This document shows, piece by piece, positions 38,901 to 49,601 of a stretch of DNA of 64,000 nucleotides (position 1 is the first letter of the stretch; every line of letters begins with the position of its first letter). Below the pieces are notes generated by a model, which had not been told where the DNA came from, ran no database searches, and saw nothing but the letters and a program-made list of their open reading frames with translations. Where the stretch lies: the NCBI RefSeq assembly GCF_029892285.1, contig NZ_JARXVM010000015.1:1-64000 (forward strand), given 5' to 3'. A program made the position numbers and the translations under genes. Source of the stretch: Rhizobium sp. SG_E_25_P2 (GTDB taxonomy: Bacteria > Pseudomonadota > Alphaproteobacteria > Rhizobiales > Rhizobiaceae).

Positions 38901-39446
38901 GATGTCATCGACGCCATCCGCAAATTGCGCTCGGCGATCCAGAATCTCAATCGCGAGGGCCGGGAACGGCTGATGGTGGCCTTCGACGCCGTCAATCTGC
39001 AGTTCAAGCGGCTGTTCACCCATCTCTTCAACGGTGGGGAAGCGGAGTTGCAACTGATCGAAAGCGACGATCCGCTTGAAGCCGGCCTCGAAATTCTCGC
39101 CCGTCCGCCGGGCAAGAAGCCGCAGACCATGACGCTTCTGTCGGGCGGCGAGCAGGCGCTGACGGCGATGGCGTTGATCTTCGCCGTCTTCCTCACCAAT
39201 CCGGCGCCGATTTGCGTGCTGGACGAAGTCGACGCGCCGCTCGACGACCACAATGTCGAGCGCTATTGCAACCTGCTCGACGAGATGGCCGGGACCACCC
39301 AGACCCGCTTCCTCGTCATCACCCACAATCCCATCACCATGGCCCGCATGAACCGCCTCTATGGCGTCACCATGGCCGAACAGGGCGTCAGCCAATTGGT
39401 CAGCGTCGACCTGCAGACAGCGGAGCGGCTGGTGGATGTGGCGTGA
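35991..39446 (+). CDS. smc: chromosome segregation ATPase SMC
   Basis: This 1151-residue condensin subunit loads onto and organises the chromosome. The Walker A motif GPNGCGKSN (residues 31-39) is at the N-terminal head. Two long coiled coils (about 165-500 and 650-1000) flank a hinge of about 150 residues. The C-terminal head carries the ABC signature LLSGGEQALTA and Walker B ICVLDEVDAPLDD. The long E/A/R-rich coiled coil also creates many spurious open frames on both strands, which I discard. scpA/scpB are not in this window. Confidence 0.97.
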   Translation: MKFTKLRITGFKSFVEPSEFLIEPGLTGVVGPNGCGKSNLVESLRWVMGENSYKNMRASGMDDVIFSGSGQRPARNSAEVGLYIDNSDRTAPAAFNDADELQVSRRIEREQGSVYRINGKEARARDVQLLFADASTGARSPAMVGQGRIGELIQAKPQARRQLLEEAAGISGLHSRRHEAELRLKAAETNLERLEDVTAQLTAQIESLKRQARQANRFKQLSASIRAEEAKLLHIRWAEAKTAEAEADSQLNQTTNLVAERAQAQMEAAKTHAIEGLRMPELRDAEVQAAAALQRLTIARSQLDEDFRRLDQRRQELERRIAQLSADITREKQMIAGNAEILARLDEEEEELRAHAEDALIRAQELKEQLAEAAENVADAERRMQELTAERAEAAAGRQQTERFLADIAQRRLRLERQAADARRDLETIEAKLAALPDPDEKREALEAAEIAHEDGEQAALTAERRLSDARLQEAASRRPLEEARSALQMLETEARTIRKMLAAGGESAATPVSELIEAASGWETALGAALGDDLDSPLDAAAAKYWRLNPGAGDPVLPAGVEPLSRHVTAPAELARRLAQIGVVSEDDGPRLMPSLAAGQRLVSRSGALWRWDGHVTEAGAPSAAALRLTQKNRLSSLEDEIEEARFRLEDCEAAHEAAREALQSAETRLQQTRDMARLLARKLTEAREALSAAEKASADLTRLRDLGAEQIAGYETQIEDLAVQEEEARLTLAETPDLSALDLALREQTALVAEHRARLAEARAAHDGEARDNDARARRLTAISGERRLWRDREQSATAQIETLETREEEARIELEDLLQAPEEFEDRRRALLSELQKAEAARKAAADQLQAQENRERDADRAASQALAALADAREKRGRAEERLLSTREMRIAQETRIRETLNVAPHEVFRLTGLASGDKLPEIRGIEIEVERLKMERERLGAVNLRAEEEQAELTEKLTNLIRERDDVIDAIRKLRSAIQNLNREGRERLMVAFDAVNLQFKRLFTHLFNGGEAELQLIESDDPLEAGLEILARPPGKKPQTMTLLSGGEQALTAMALIFAVFLTNPAPICVLDEVDAPLDDHNVERYCNLLDEMAGTTQTRFLVITHNPITMARMNRLYGVTMAEQGVSQLVSVDLQTAERLVDVA

Positions 39447-39462
39447 GGGGTGCTGTCGCGCA

Positions 39463-39804
39463 TCACTCGTCGAGCGTTCTAAAGTCCTTGAAGAGGCGAG
39501 CTGGCAAATTCATTCGCTCGTGAAGGATGCTGATCACTCCGATCCGGTCGGAGGACAATTGTTTGAAGAAGATGAGATGGCGTTCATAGCGCGTCACGAA
39601 CACTTCAGGTAACTCGTTGAGTTTCTGCTGAATAGGTTTGGGCAACGGTCGCCAAAGCGCGGGATGGTCCGCGATCATGGCAAGATGGCGATGGAGGCCA
39701 AAAATGTAGGCGTCAGCTTGATCCTCGTTCCAGGCATCGGCTGTGTATTGCCAGATCTCGTCTTGCGCCCGATCTGCCGGGGGAAAGAACACATAGCGGC
39801 TCAT
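39463..39804 (-). CDS. ParE/RelE-superfamily toxin
   Basis: This 113-residue toxin of the RelE/ParE fold has a helical N-terminal half (ADRAQDEIWQYTADAWNEDQADAYIFGLHRHL) and a C-terminal sheet with FVTRYERHLIFFKQ and RIGVISILHERMNLPARL. The ending HERMN is typical of this ParE subgroup. Its start overlaps the antitoxin by 4 bp. The module is inserted between smc and ppdK on the opposite strand. Confidence 0.88.
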   Translation of the reverse strand: MSRYVFFPPADRAQDEIWQYTADAWNEDQADAYIFGLHRHLAMIADHPALWRPLPKPIQQKLNELPEVFVTRYERHLIFFKQLSSDRIGVISILHERMNLPARLFKDFRTLDE

Positions 39805-40061
39805 GCCTGCCGGCGGGCGCGATTTCGGCGTATGACCTCTTCCGCCGACACCTCTACGAATGCGGTTTCCTCGGCGCCGGCGCCCGGCGTCAGTTCCTTG
39901 GCGAGTAAGCCGCGCGCCTCTTCATCCGTTTCGGCGTCGCGCTCGATCAAGGCGCGGATATAGTCATTGGCGGTGTCGAAGCGCGCGCTCTGGCGGATGC
40001 GCTTGTCGACGATCTCCGCCAGATCCTCGTCGATGCTGATCAGCATTGTCTTGCCGTCCAT
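39801..40061 (-). CDS. ribbon-helix-helix / CopG-like antitoxin
   Basis: This is an 86-residue antitoxin. An N-terminal RHH-like strand-helix-helix (TMLISIDEDLAEIVDKRIRQ...TANDYIRALIERD) is followed by an acidic toxin-binding tail ending in the basic RRNRARRQA. The start at 40061 is chosen because the family strand begins there and GAGG lies 8-9 bp upstream. A small hairpin (CCTCA / TGAGG, 40067-40081) covers that ribosome site and could affect translation. It is first in the toxin-antitoxin operon. Confidence 0.83.
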   Translation of the reverse strand: MDGKTMLISIDEDLAEIVDKRIRQSARFDTANDYIRALIERDAETDEEARGLLAKELTPGAGAEETAFVEVSAEEVIRRNRARRQA

Positions 40062-40233
40062 TGTCGCCTCACAGTTTGAGGTCATGAATCTAGCATGATC
40101 ACTTGTCGTCGCAAAGCCGCGCCACCGCATGCTGCGTTGCAGCAACAATCTGCCTCGCCCCCATTTGCAAAGCGGTTCGAATGAGATAGCTATCACCATA
40201 ACAGGATTGTGAATTCCGCCGGGAGGGGTCGGA

Positions 40234-42906
<2,673 letters not shown>

Positions 42907-42912
42907 GCGTGA

Positions 42913-43005
42913 CTGAAATTTGAGGCTACACTGCAAGCTCACGACAGGATGACTGCACTCCTGCGAAAGATCCGCGCCATCCTCCTGGAAAGAGGCCTGC
43001 TGTGA
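42913..43005 (+). pseudogene. 3' remnant of a toxin-like gene
   Basis: An open stretch without a proper start ends in RKIRAILLERGLL and a TGA that overlaps the GTG of the following hicB-like gene by 4 bases (GTGA). HicA toxins end with a comparable L-R-x-I-x-x-x-A-G-L helix and overlap hicB in just this way. I read it tentatively as the tail of a lost hicA. The similarity is short, so the assignment is weak. Confidence 0.3.
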
Positions 43006-43360
43006 ACACTTTGAGTTACAAGGAATATCAGGCCTCGGTCGAATTCGACGACGGGACGCTGTTCGTCAAGGTTCTGCATCTCGACGATCTCCTGATCGGC
43101 GAATGCGATGCCGCACGCGATGCGTCGAAAGTGCTGGAGGACCTTGTCGAAGCCTATCTGGCCGATTGCGCCGAGGCTGGCCGCGAGCCGTCCAAACCCT
43201 TCAAGGGAAGTTTCAATGTCCGCATTCCGCCGGAGCTTCATTGAAAGGCAGCGATGCGAGCGGCTGAGAGACGTCTGTCTGTCTGTCCTTGAACGGCTGG
43301 GTTCAGAAGGTGCTGGAGGAAAAGATTGTAAATGCTACTGAAACGGCACCAAGCCTATAG
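43002..43360 (+). pseudogene. hicB-like antitoxin, broken by a nonsense codon and a repeat-expansion frameshift
   Basis: The first 80 codons read as a HicB-family antitoxin: partial RNase H-like fold with YKEYQASVEFDDGTLFVKV and GSFNVRIPPELH. A TGA at 43242-43244 then ends the frame where the family has Arg (one change from CGA). Beyond it the same frame continues KAAMRAAERRLS. A run of three TCTG units (43274-43285) then shifts the frame; removing two of them restores NGWVQKVLEEKIVNATE and a stop at 43358-43360, the expected C-terminal Arc-like helix. Two independent lesions are thus visible in an otherwise well-kept gene. An 80-residue product may still be made. Confidence 0.75.
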
Positions 43361-44279
43361 CAGTGTCGGTACTGGTTTCATAAATGCCGAAACTATTTGC
43401 GAATACCTCAAACCTGAACTCGGGACGCTCCGGTCTAATAGTGCCATTAGCTTTGAAGTGGCTATCTAGAACGGCAGGGGTGTTTTTTAACGTTTCCTCG
43501 ATTAAGTTAGTTTTTCTTAATATTAATGTCGCAATGCGTGTATGATTTGTGTTTGTGCCGTAGTGGCTAAGCATTTGTCTTGGTATGTAAATTTTCTGAT
43601 CGATAACAATTGGGCACGACATTCCCGCAGTTCGAAGCCCCTGCAGTTCTTGTTCATCAAAGCAATCAGAATCATCGTGCCGTACCCCTAAGCCCTTTAC
43701 CTCAAGAAAAAAATTACTATCCGGCCAATTGCTTATCACCTTCCTGACTGCTTGTTTTGAACTCCAACTCTTGTGATCAAAAGTGTCGATCAAATAGGCT
43801 TCTTCATAGGTGAATATTGCGAACATGACGCCTTTCGTCCGCGTCGTGAAACCGTCGTTTTCGACCGTGTTCGAAAGATGGAGGTGATGAATGCCCCAGT
43901 CGTTCAGGAGAAGATCGAAATCCGGGCGCTTCGAGGTGCTGAGCGGCTTGTGACGTTGGTTTTTCGTGAGCACAAACCCCTGGTTTACTGCTTTCGATAA
44001 TCGCGATTTTAAGGATTTTCCAGTCTTGATGTCTGATATAAGGCTCAGAATTTCGTGCCGATTTTCGTCTTGATTTATCTTATTTGTCACTTCTTTCGAC
44101 GGGAAAACTGTACGGGGACGCGGAGGGATTTGCCGAAAAAACCAGTTGAGGAACATTATAAGCAGTTCTTCAGTGCTTTTTGTTTGCAGACAGCGAGCTG
44201 TCGCCGGATCTCCAATTTTGTATGGCAGGTTGGCGAGTATATATGGCTTTATGGTTTTGTAAATATCACTCACATCCAC
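43335..44279 (-). CDS. AT-rich orphan gene, unknown (possible defence or mobile-island gene)
   Basis: This 314-residue soluble protein has codon and base use far more AT-rich than all backbone neighbours, a strong sign of recent transfer. No enzymatic motif is certain. The most distinctive stretch is DFDLLLNDWGIHHLHLS (about 122-138), followed by a region with MFAIFTYEEAYLIDTFDHKSW. Conserved His/Asp clusters of this kind recall orphan proteins I associate with defence islands, but I cannot name a family. Its 3' end overlaps the broken hicB-like gene by 26 bp, convergent. Upstream is an AT-rich non-coding stretch. Confidence 0.6.
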   Translation of the reverse strand: MDVSDIYKTIKPYILANLPYKIGDPATARCLQTKSTEELLIMFLNWFFRQIPPRPRTVFPSKEVTNKINQDENRHEILSLISDIKTGKSLKSRLSKAVNQGFVLTKNQRHKPLSTSKRPDFDLLLNDWGIHHLHLSNTVENDGFTTRTKGVMFAIFTYEEAYLIDTFDHKSWSSKQAVRKVISNWPDSNFFLEVKGLGVRHDDSDCFDEQELQGLRTAGMSCPIVIDQKIYIPRQMLSHYGTNTNHTRIATLILRKTNLIEETLKNTPAVLDSHFKANGTIRPERPEFRFEVFANSFGIYETSTDTAIGLVPFQ

Positions 44280-44424
44280 TTCCTTTTGTGTGGAGTGTTT
44301 TGGATGTGTATATAAAATACAAATTATTATTATTTATGTTTGTTTTTTTGTTGTTAGCATTATAAACGATTGTGAATGGTTTTCGACTGTTTGATGTATT
44401 TGTATTTGTGTTCGCTATATTTAT
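44280..44424. other. AT-rich non-coding stretch
   Basis: Very A/T-rich DNA, with runs of T and AAT-type simple sequence, lies between the orphan gene and the antitoxin stub. It presumably holds the promoter of the orphan gene. The composition changes back to normal near 44430. Confidence 0.5.
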
Positions 44425-44499
44425 TTTTTCGGCCTTGAGAGAGATTTCAAGCGCTTCTTGTAGACCCTTGCTGATTTTTCTGAATACATGTTTGCTCAT
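44425..44499 (-). pseudogene. 5' stub of an HTH antitoxin-like gene
   Basis: A good ribosome site (GAAGGAG) 6 bp before ATG 44499 starts a frame reading MSKHVFRKISKGLQEALEIS. This is the usual opening of small HTH (NadS/HigA-like) antitoxins (pattern: S-K-x-F-x-K-I-x-x-G-L-x-E-A). After about 25 codons the composition turns AT-rich and the frame becomes low-complexity (N/T/K) until 44266. The stub marks the right boundary of the AT-rich insertion. Confidence 0.5.
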
Positions 44500-44521
44500 A
44501 GCAACTCCTTCGCTCTACGTT

Positions 44522-44550
44522 CATCATGCCATAGCCCCGGAAATCGTCAA
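44522..44550 (-). promoter_or_regulatory. promoter ahead of the truncated antitoxin stub
   Basis: On the minus strand TTGACG (44545-44550) and ATGATG (44522-44527) are separated by 17 bp, 22 bp ahead of the start codon. The rest of 44551-44922 shows no gene and must contain the chemoreceptor promoter. Confidence 0.4.
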
Positions 44551-44922
44551 CAGCACGCATTTCCCTGGCTGCCGCGTCACTCAAATTCCGCCGAGGACTA
44601 CCGCGTCGTCGATCGCCCGCGCCAACAAAATTCACGGAAAAATCTCTTCTTTCCTGATTGTTAACCGTCTTTGACCCATGGTTTTGGCCGCGCCGGGCGT
44701 CATATCCCGTCGCAGCCATTTCAGGCTCGAAATGACGCCGAGCGGCGTTTGATTAACGTGGGTTGGATCAGCCTCGATCCGCGTCTCCAGGGAGTTGCCG
44801 AATGTCGCCCCATTGCTGATGTCGTCATTGTTCACACGATCCAACACATCGCGATCCATTTTCCATTATTTATTCAAGGCTCCCAGTGTTTCGCATGACC
44901 GGGGCCTCAGCTGGTAAATTTC

Positions 44923-47115
44923 ATGACCCTGTTCCATTCCCTGCGCAGCCGCTTGCTCATTCTGACGGCGGTCGGCTTCACCATCGGTCTCGTGGCGGTC
45001 ACTCTGGCGGGATCGACGATCATGTCGGCGTCGAGCCGGGCCGACGCGGCGGCCGCCGCTCAGGGCTTGCTGCGGGAATATGCCAACGCCATCCGGGCGG
45101 ACATCGTCCGCGCCGCCGGCCTCGCCAGACATTTGGCCACCACGGCGCAGGCGCTTGCGGGATCCAAGGACAAGAGCCGCGAAGATCTCGGACGGGTGGT
45201 CACCGGTCTCGTGGATGAGAATCCCGATCTTCTCGGCATGACGCTGGTGTTCGAGCCGAATGCGCTGGACGGGCGTGACGCGGACTTTGCCGGCCACCCC
45301 TATGCCGAGGCCAATAGCGGCCGCTTCGCCACCTATGTCTACCGCGACGACAAACAGAAGATCGGCGTCGAAAAGCTCGACATGACCGATCCTGCCGCCA
45401 AGGTCTGGTATGTCGGACCGCGCGACGCCGGCCGCACCCTTTTGACGCCATCCTATAGCGACAATATCGGCGGCGGCGAGACGCTGATCACCACCGTGGC
45501 CACGCCGATCAGGCTCAACGGCAAGGTGATCGGTGCAACGGGGGTCGATTTCGCCCTGGCGCATATTTCCACGACGATCGGCGCGCTCAAGCCGTTTGAA
45601 ACCGGTTCGGTGTCGCTGATCGATGGCAGCGGCCAATGGCTCGCCAATCCAGACGGACAACTCCTGGGCAAAAAAGCTGACGATCCGTCTGTGCTGCAAC
45701 TGGCGGAGCTTGCCCGGCGTGAGGGCGTCGCCGAGCGGATTCTGGACGGCGGCGTCTATCAGGCCGCCATTCCGGTGGCGTTTCCCGGTATCGAGGAAAC
45801 CTGGCTTCTCGTTCTGTCGGCGCCTGAAAGCGCCATGGTCGAGGGCGCGACGTCGGCGCGCAATCAGATGCTGCTGATCGCCGTGGGCATTTTGGCGGTC
45901 GCGCTTCTGGCGGCTTTCGTTTCGGCGACCAGATTCGTCCGGCCGATCGAACAGATCACCAGTGTGATGCGTCGTCTGGCCGACAGCGATTTCGCCATCA
46001 CCGTTCCCTTCGTCATCAGGCGCGACGAGATCGGCGGCATGGCGCGCTCGGTGGAAGTCTTCCGCAACGCCGCCATCCGCAATCAGGAACTTGAGGCGGA
46101 TGCGGCGGCGAGCCGCGCGCGCGCCGAGAAGGAGCGCGTTGAACTGCAGCGTCTCGCCGAAGCGCAGGCCGAGGAGCGGCTGAACCAGGCGACGTCGGCG
46201 CTGGGGCAGGGGCTGCAACGGCTGTCGTCGGGCGACATGATGTGCGAGATCGCCACGCCGTTCTCATTGCAGCTCGAACCCCTCCGTCAGGATTTCAACA
46301 GTTCCGTCCGCCAGTTGCGCGGCGTGCTCGCCGATGTCGCGGCTTCCGTCGCCATCGTCACCAGGGGCGCCCAGGACGTATCGCTGGCGTCGAACGATCT
46401 CGCCCAGCGCACCGAGCAGCAGGCCGCATCGCTGGAGCAAACCGCGGCGGCGCTGGAAGAGATCACCGCCAATGTCAAATCCACCGCCTTGCGCACCAGC
46501 GAAGCGCGAACCACGGTGCATGGCGCGCGCGCCAAGGCCGACATGTCGGGCAAGGTCGTCGACGACACGATCGTGGCGATGGAGCGCATCGAGACCGCGT
46601 CTGAGCGCATCGGTCAAATCATCGACGTGATCGGTGAAATCGCCTTTCAGACCAATCTGCTGGCGCTCAACGCCGGCGTCGAGGCGGCGCGGGCAGGCGA
46701 TGCCGGCAAGGGCTTCGCCGTCGTGGCCCAGGAAGTGCGCGGGCTCGCCCAGCGCTCCTCGGAAGCCGCTCGCGAAATTCGCCAGCTTGTCACGGATTCG
46801 GCGGAGGCGGTCGGCGACGGCGTCAAGCTGGTGGGCGACACCGGCGGATGCCTGACCGAGATCGCCGATCTCGTCATTTCCGCCAACAACCATATGGAGG
46901 CGATCGCCACGGCTTCTCAGGAACAGTCGGCCGGCGTGTCGGAGGTGAATGTGGCGGTCAACCACATGGATCAGGGCACCCAGCAAAACGCCGCCATGGT
47001 CGAGCATATGCGGGCGGCGGGGTCGGCGCTGGCGCAGGAAAGCGCTCGTCTGAGCGAACTCCTGTCCCATTTCCAGGTCGAACAGGCAGCCGGGACTGTA
47101 AGAAGAGCGGCTTGA
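44923..47115 (+). CDS. methyl-accepting chemotaxis protein
   Basis: This 730-residue transmembrane chemoreceptor has a first membrane helix at about 10-33 and a periplasmic dCache-like ligand domain (about 35-305). A second helix (about 312-335), HAMP (about 336-390) and a second HAMP-like linker are followed by the signalling domain. The receptor tip is [23 protein letters not shown], continuing [18 protein letters not shown]. No CheR-tethering pentapeptide is seen at the C-terminus. No other che genes are near, so it is a dispersed receptor. The ligand is unknown; such Cache domains often bind amino or organic acids. Confidence 0.94.
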   Translation: MTLFHSLRSRLLILTAVGFTIGLVAVTLAGSTIMSASSRADAAAAAQGLLREYANAIRADIVRAAGLARHLATTAQALAGSKDKSREDLGRVVTGLVDENPDLLGMTLVFEPNALDGRDADFAGHPYAEANSGRFATYVYRDDKQKIGVEKLDMTDPAAKVWYVGPRDAGRTLLTPSYSDNIGGGETLITTVATPIRLNGKVIGATGVDFALAHISTTIGALKPFETGSVSLIDGSGQWLANPDGQLLGKKADDPSVLQLAELARREGVAERILDGGVYQAAIPVAFPGIEETWLLVLSAPESAMVEGATSARNQMLLIAVGILAVALLAAFVSATRFVRPIEQITSVMRRLADSDFAITVPFVIRRDEIGGMARSVEVFRNAAIRNQELEADAAASRARAEKERVELQRLAEAQAEERLNQATSALGQGLQRLSSGDMMCEIATPFSLQLEPLRQDFNSSVRQLRGVLADVAASVAIVTRGAQDVSLASNDLAQRTEQQAASLEQTAAALEEITANVKSTALRTSEARTTVHGARAKADMSGKVVDDTIVAMERIETASERIGQIIDVIGEIAFQTNLLALNAGVEAARAGDAGKGFAVVAQEVRGLAQRSSEAAREIRQLVTDSAEAVGDGVKLVGDTGGCLTEIADLVISANNHMEAIATASQEQSAGVSEVNVAVNHMDQGTQQNAAMVEHMRAAGSALAQESARLSELLSHFQVEQAAGTVRRAA

Positions 47116-47155
47116 GGGCGCGGCTTTTTGCTCAGCGGCGCTCGCCGGCCACGCG

Positions 47156-48052
47156 TCAGCCTCTGGGTCTGGCCACCCAGATGCCGGCGAGGATGATCGC
47201 GCCGCCCACCGCCTGCAGCGGCGAGACGGGTTCGCCCTGCAACAGCCAGGCGAAGCCCGCCGCCACCACGGCTTCGAGCAGGATCACCAGCGAGGAAAAC
47301 ACCGTCGGCAGCCGGCCGAGCGCCACCGACAACAATCCCTGGCCGCCGGCATGGCTCACAAAAGCGAGCGCGAACAGCACGCCCCAGCCAAAGCCCGTCT
47401 TGGGCAGAATGTCGCCCTCGATGACCAGCGCGGCCGCCAGCAGCACCACGATGGTGACGATGCTCATCTCAAACGTCACCCGCGCCGCGCCAGACCCTTT
47501 GCGGGCGGCGCCGACGGCGAGGAAATAGAGGCCGAAAAACACGCCGGTGCCGATGCCCAGCGCATCGCCCAGCATATGGGCGGGATTGATCGACAGGCTC
47601 TGATAGACCAGCGCCCCGCCGCCGAACAGGCAGAGCGCCAGCCCGATCAGCGTCGTCTTTTCCGCCTTGTGGCGAAACAGCAGCCAGCCGAAGATCACCA
47701 CCCAGAGCGGCGCCATGGTGGCGAAGAAGGTGGCGTTGGCGATGGTGGTCTTCATGATGGCGAGATGCCACATCAGCAGATCGCCCGCGAAAGCCAGGCC
47801 CGACAGCAGGATCGGCAACGACCAGCTCTTGCCCTTGCCTTGGGCCGCGCTTCTTTCCTCGGCCTTCATCCAGGCATAGAGCACCGGCAGCGCCAGAAAG
47901 ACCCGCCAGAAAGCGCTGGCGAGCGGCCCGACATCGGCGAACCGCACCAGGCTCGGCGAAATGCTCATCGCCAGCGCAGCGGCGATCATGGCGGTGAGGC
48001 CGATGGAAAAATCCGCGCGGCGGCGGCTCTCGTCTGCGGAAATCGGGGTCAT
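47156..48052 (-). CDS. EamA/DMT family transporter
   Basis: This 298-residue inner-membrane protein has ten predicted helices in two EamA repeats (about 15-145 and 165-295), typical of the drug/metabolite transporter superfamily. Typical segments are ASAFWRVFLALPVL in repeat 1 and SLVILLEAVVAAGFAWLLQGE in repeat 2. It probably exports a metabolite or amino acid; the substrate is not predictable. It is a single gene. Confidence 0.92.
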   Translation of the reverse strand: MTPISADESRRRADFSIGLTAMIAAALAMSISPSLVRFADVGPLASAFWRVFLALPVLYAWMKAEERSAAQGKGKSWSLPILLSGLAFAGDLLMWHLAIMKTTIANATFFATMAPLWVVIFGWLLFRHKAEKTTLIGLALCLFGGGALVYQSLSINPAHMLGDALGIGTGVFFGLYFLAVGAARKGSGAARVTFEMSIVTIVVLLAAALVIEGDILPKTGFGWGVLFALAFVSHAGGQGLLSVALGRLPTVFSSLVILLEAVVAAGFAWLLQGEPVSPLQAVGGAIILAGIWVARPRG

Positions 48053-48128
48053 CGGGCGTATGTCGCTTCTGGCGCGAGGGGCGGGGATGGCCTGCCTCTA
48101 GCGCGACGTCCGCGGGCGCGCAAGCAAT

Positions 48129-48524
48129 TCAGTCGGCGATCTTTTCCAGCACGCCGACGAAACTCTCGGCGAAGCTCTTGAGGTGGTCGAGTTCGCGATC
48201 GGGCGGGGACACGCGCGCATCCATCGCGTCGTCTGAGAGAAAGACGAAGGCGAGCCTGGCGTCTTGCGCGCCGGCGTAGCGGATGCGCACTGCCGCCACG
48301 CGGCCTTTGCCGCCGGGCTTCTCCGCATGCGGCAGGTCGAACAGGAATTCGCCGCCGAGCGGCAGAAGCGCGGCCTTGACCGCGTCTGAAAACACCGGAT
48401 GGCTTTCGAGCAGCAGGTCGACGGTCAGCGCGAGTTCGGTGAATTCGATCGGCTCCGGCGTGTGGGGGCTCGGGCCATTGATCGACACGGGCGCCGGCAG
48501 GGCGGCCTGAGAAGAGGTTTGCAT
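48129..48524 (-). CDS. small conserved hypothetical protein
   Basis: This 131-residue soluble, acidic protein has no motif I recognise. It contains a beta-rich middle (EFLFDLPHAEK ... GRVAAVRIRYAGAQDARLAFVFLSDDAMDA) and ends in a helix (HLKSFAESFVGVLEKIAD). The ATG at 48524 has an AGGAG 7 bp upstream, which rejects the longer frame to 48737. It is divergent from the DUF1499 gene. Codon use is normal for the genome, so I take it as a real lineage gene. Confidence 0.6.
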   Translation of the reverse strand: MQTSSQAALPAPVSINGPSPHTPEPIEFTELALTVDLLLESHPVFSDAVKAALLPLGGEFLFDLPHAEKPGGKGRVAAVRIRYAGAQDARLAFVFLSDDAMDARVSPPDRELDHLKSFAESFVGVLEKIAD

Positions 48525-48704
48525 GATGATCTCCTGTTCGTCGTCCCCGCCGTCACCTACATTTTCGGCAAAGCTGGGCGGATTTGAGGCGGGTGCTCGC
48601 CGGAACATGGGGAGCGCGTCGCCGTCGCCATTGCCCGCTTTCGCGAAACGGCCTATGTCGGATGTCTGAGATGTCGGCTTGCACATTGCTGTCGAGGAGC
48701 CCGA

Positions 48705-49598
48705 ATGCCGGTCCGGTATGAACGTCCAGTTTCCCATTCGGCCTATTCGTCTCGCCGTCTTGCCTTGTTTTCACTGCTGTTTTTCGTGGTCGCCCTGGTG
48801 CTTCACCGGTTCGGAAGCTTCGAGACGCCGCAGTTTCTCGCGGTGGCGGCGGTGGCCGCGGCGGTGACGGGCGTCGCGACATTGATGGCGCTGCTGGGAC
48901 TTTCCATGCTCTGGCGGCATGGCGCGCGCGGCGGGGCGGCCTCGGCTCAGGCCATTCTTGTCTCGCTGCCCATTCTCGCCGCGACGGCCTGGATGGCGCA
49001 GGACTATAGCGACTCGCCGCCGATCTACGACGTCACCACCGATCTCTCCCGCGCGCCGCAATGGCTCGAGGAGATCCGGGTCGATCAATCCTGGCTCGGG
49101 CCGCGCCTGCCGCCGGGCGAGGCCGACCGGCTGTTGCAGCAGGCGAGCTATCCCGGGCTCACAGGCCGGCGCTATGAGGGCGGGCTCGACCGCGTCTATG
49201 CTGCCGCCCGTCAGGTGGCGTTGGACATGGGGGTGCGGATCACCATGGAAAAGGGCGGCCCGAGCGATGATCTCAGGGCCTTGCCGTCTGGCCATCCGAA
49301 CGAGCCGGCCGCCGATGCCCCCGATATCGTGCCGGTGCCGGAGCCGCGTCCAGGCATCGACGAATTGCTGGCCGCCGCCCAGCCGCAGGACGCCTTCATC
49401 CAGGGCGCCCATCGCACCATGCTGTTCGGCTTCCGGCAGGACATCGTCATCCGTCTGCATGAAGAAGAGGAGACGACGCTGGTCGATGTCCGCGTCGCCG
49501 CCCGCTACGGCCGCCACGATCTCGGCGGCGGCGCCGCGTTGATCGCCGCCTATCTCAAAGCGCTCGACGCAGCGCTTCTCGGCCTTGCCGGCGGTTGA
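48705..49598 (+). CDS. DUF1499-domain membrane protein
   Basis: This 297-residue protein has three N-terminal membrane helices (about 17-110) and then a soluble DUF1499-like domain (about 125-295), including the pattern YDVTTDLSRAP, YPGL and a C-terminal VDVRVAARYGRHDLG. DUF1499 proteins are widespread in alphaproteobacteria and of unknown function. GAGGAG precedes the ATG. Confidence 0.82.
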   Translation: MPVRYERPVSHSAYSSRRLALFSLLFFVVALVLHRFGSFETPQFLAVAAVAAAVTGVATLMALLGLSMLWRHGARGGAASAQAILVSLPILAATAWMAQDYSDSPPIYDVTTDLSRAPQWLEEIRVDQSWLGPRLPPGEADRLLQQASYPGLTGRRYEGGLDRVYAAARQVALDMGVRITMEKGGPSDDLRALPSGHPNEPAADAPDIVPVPEPRPGIDELLAAAQPQDAFIQGAHRTMLFGFRQDIVIRLHEEEETTLVDVRVAARYGRHDLGGGAALIAAYLKALDAALLGLAGG

Positions 49599-49601
49599 GG
49601 C

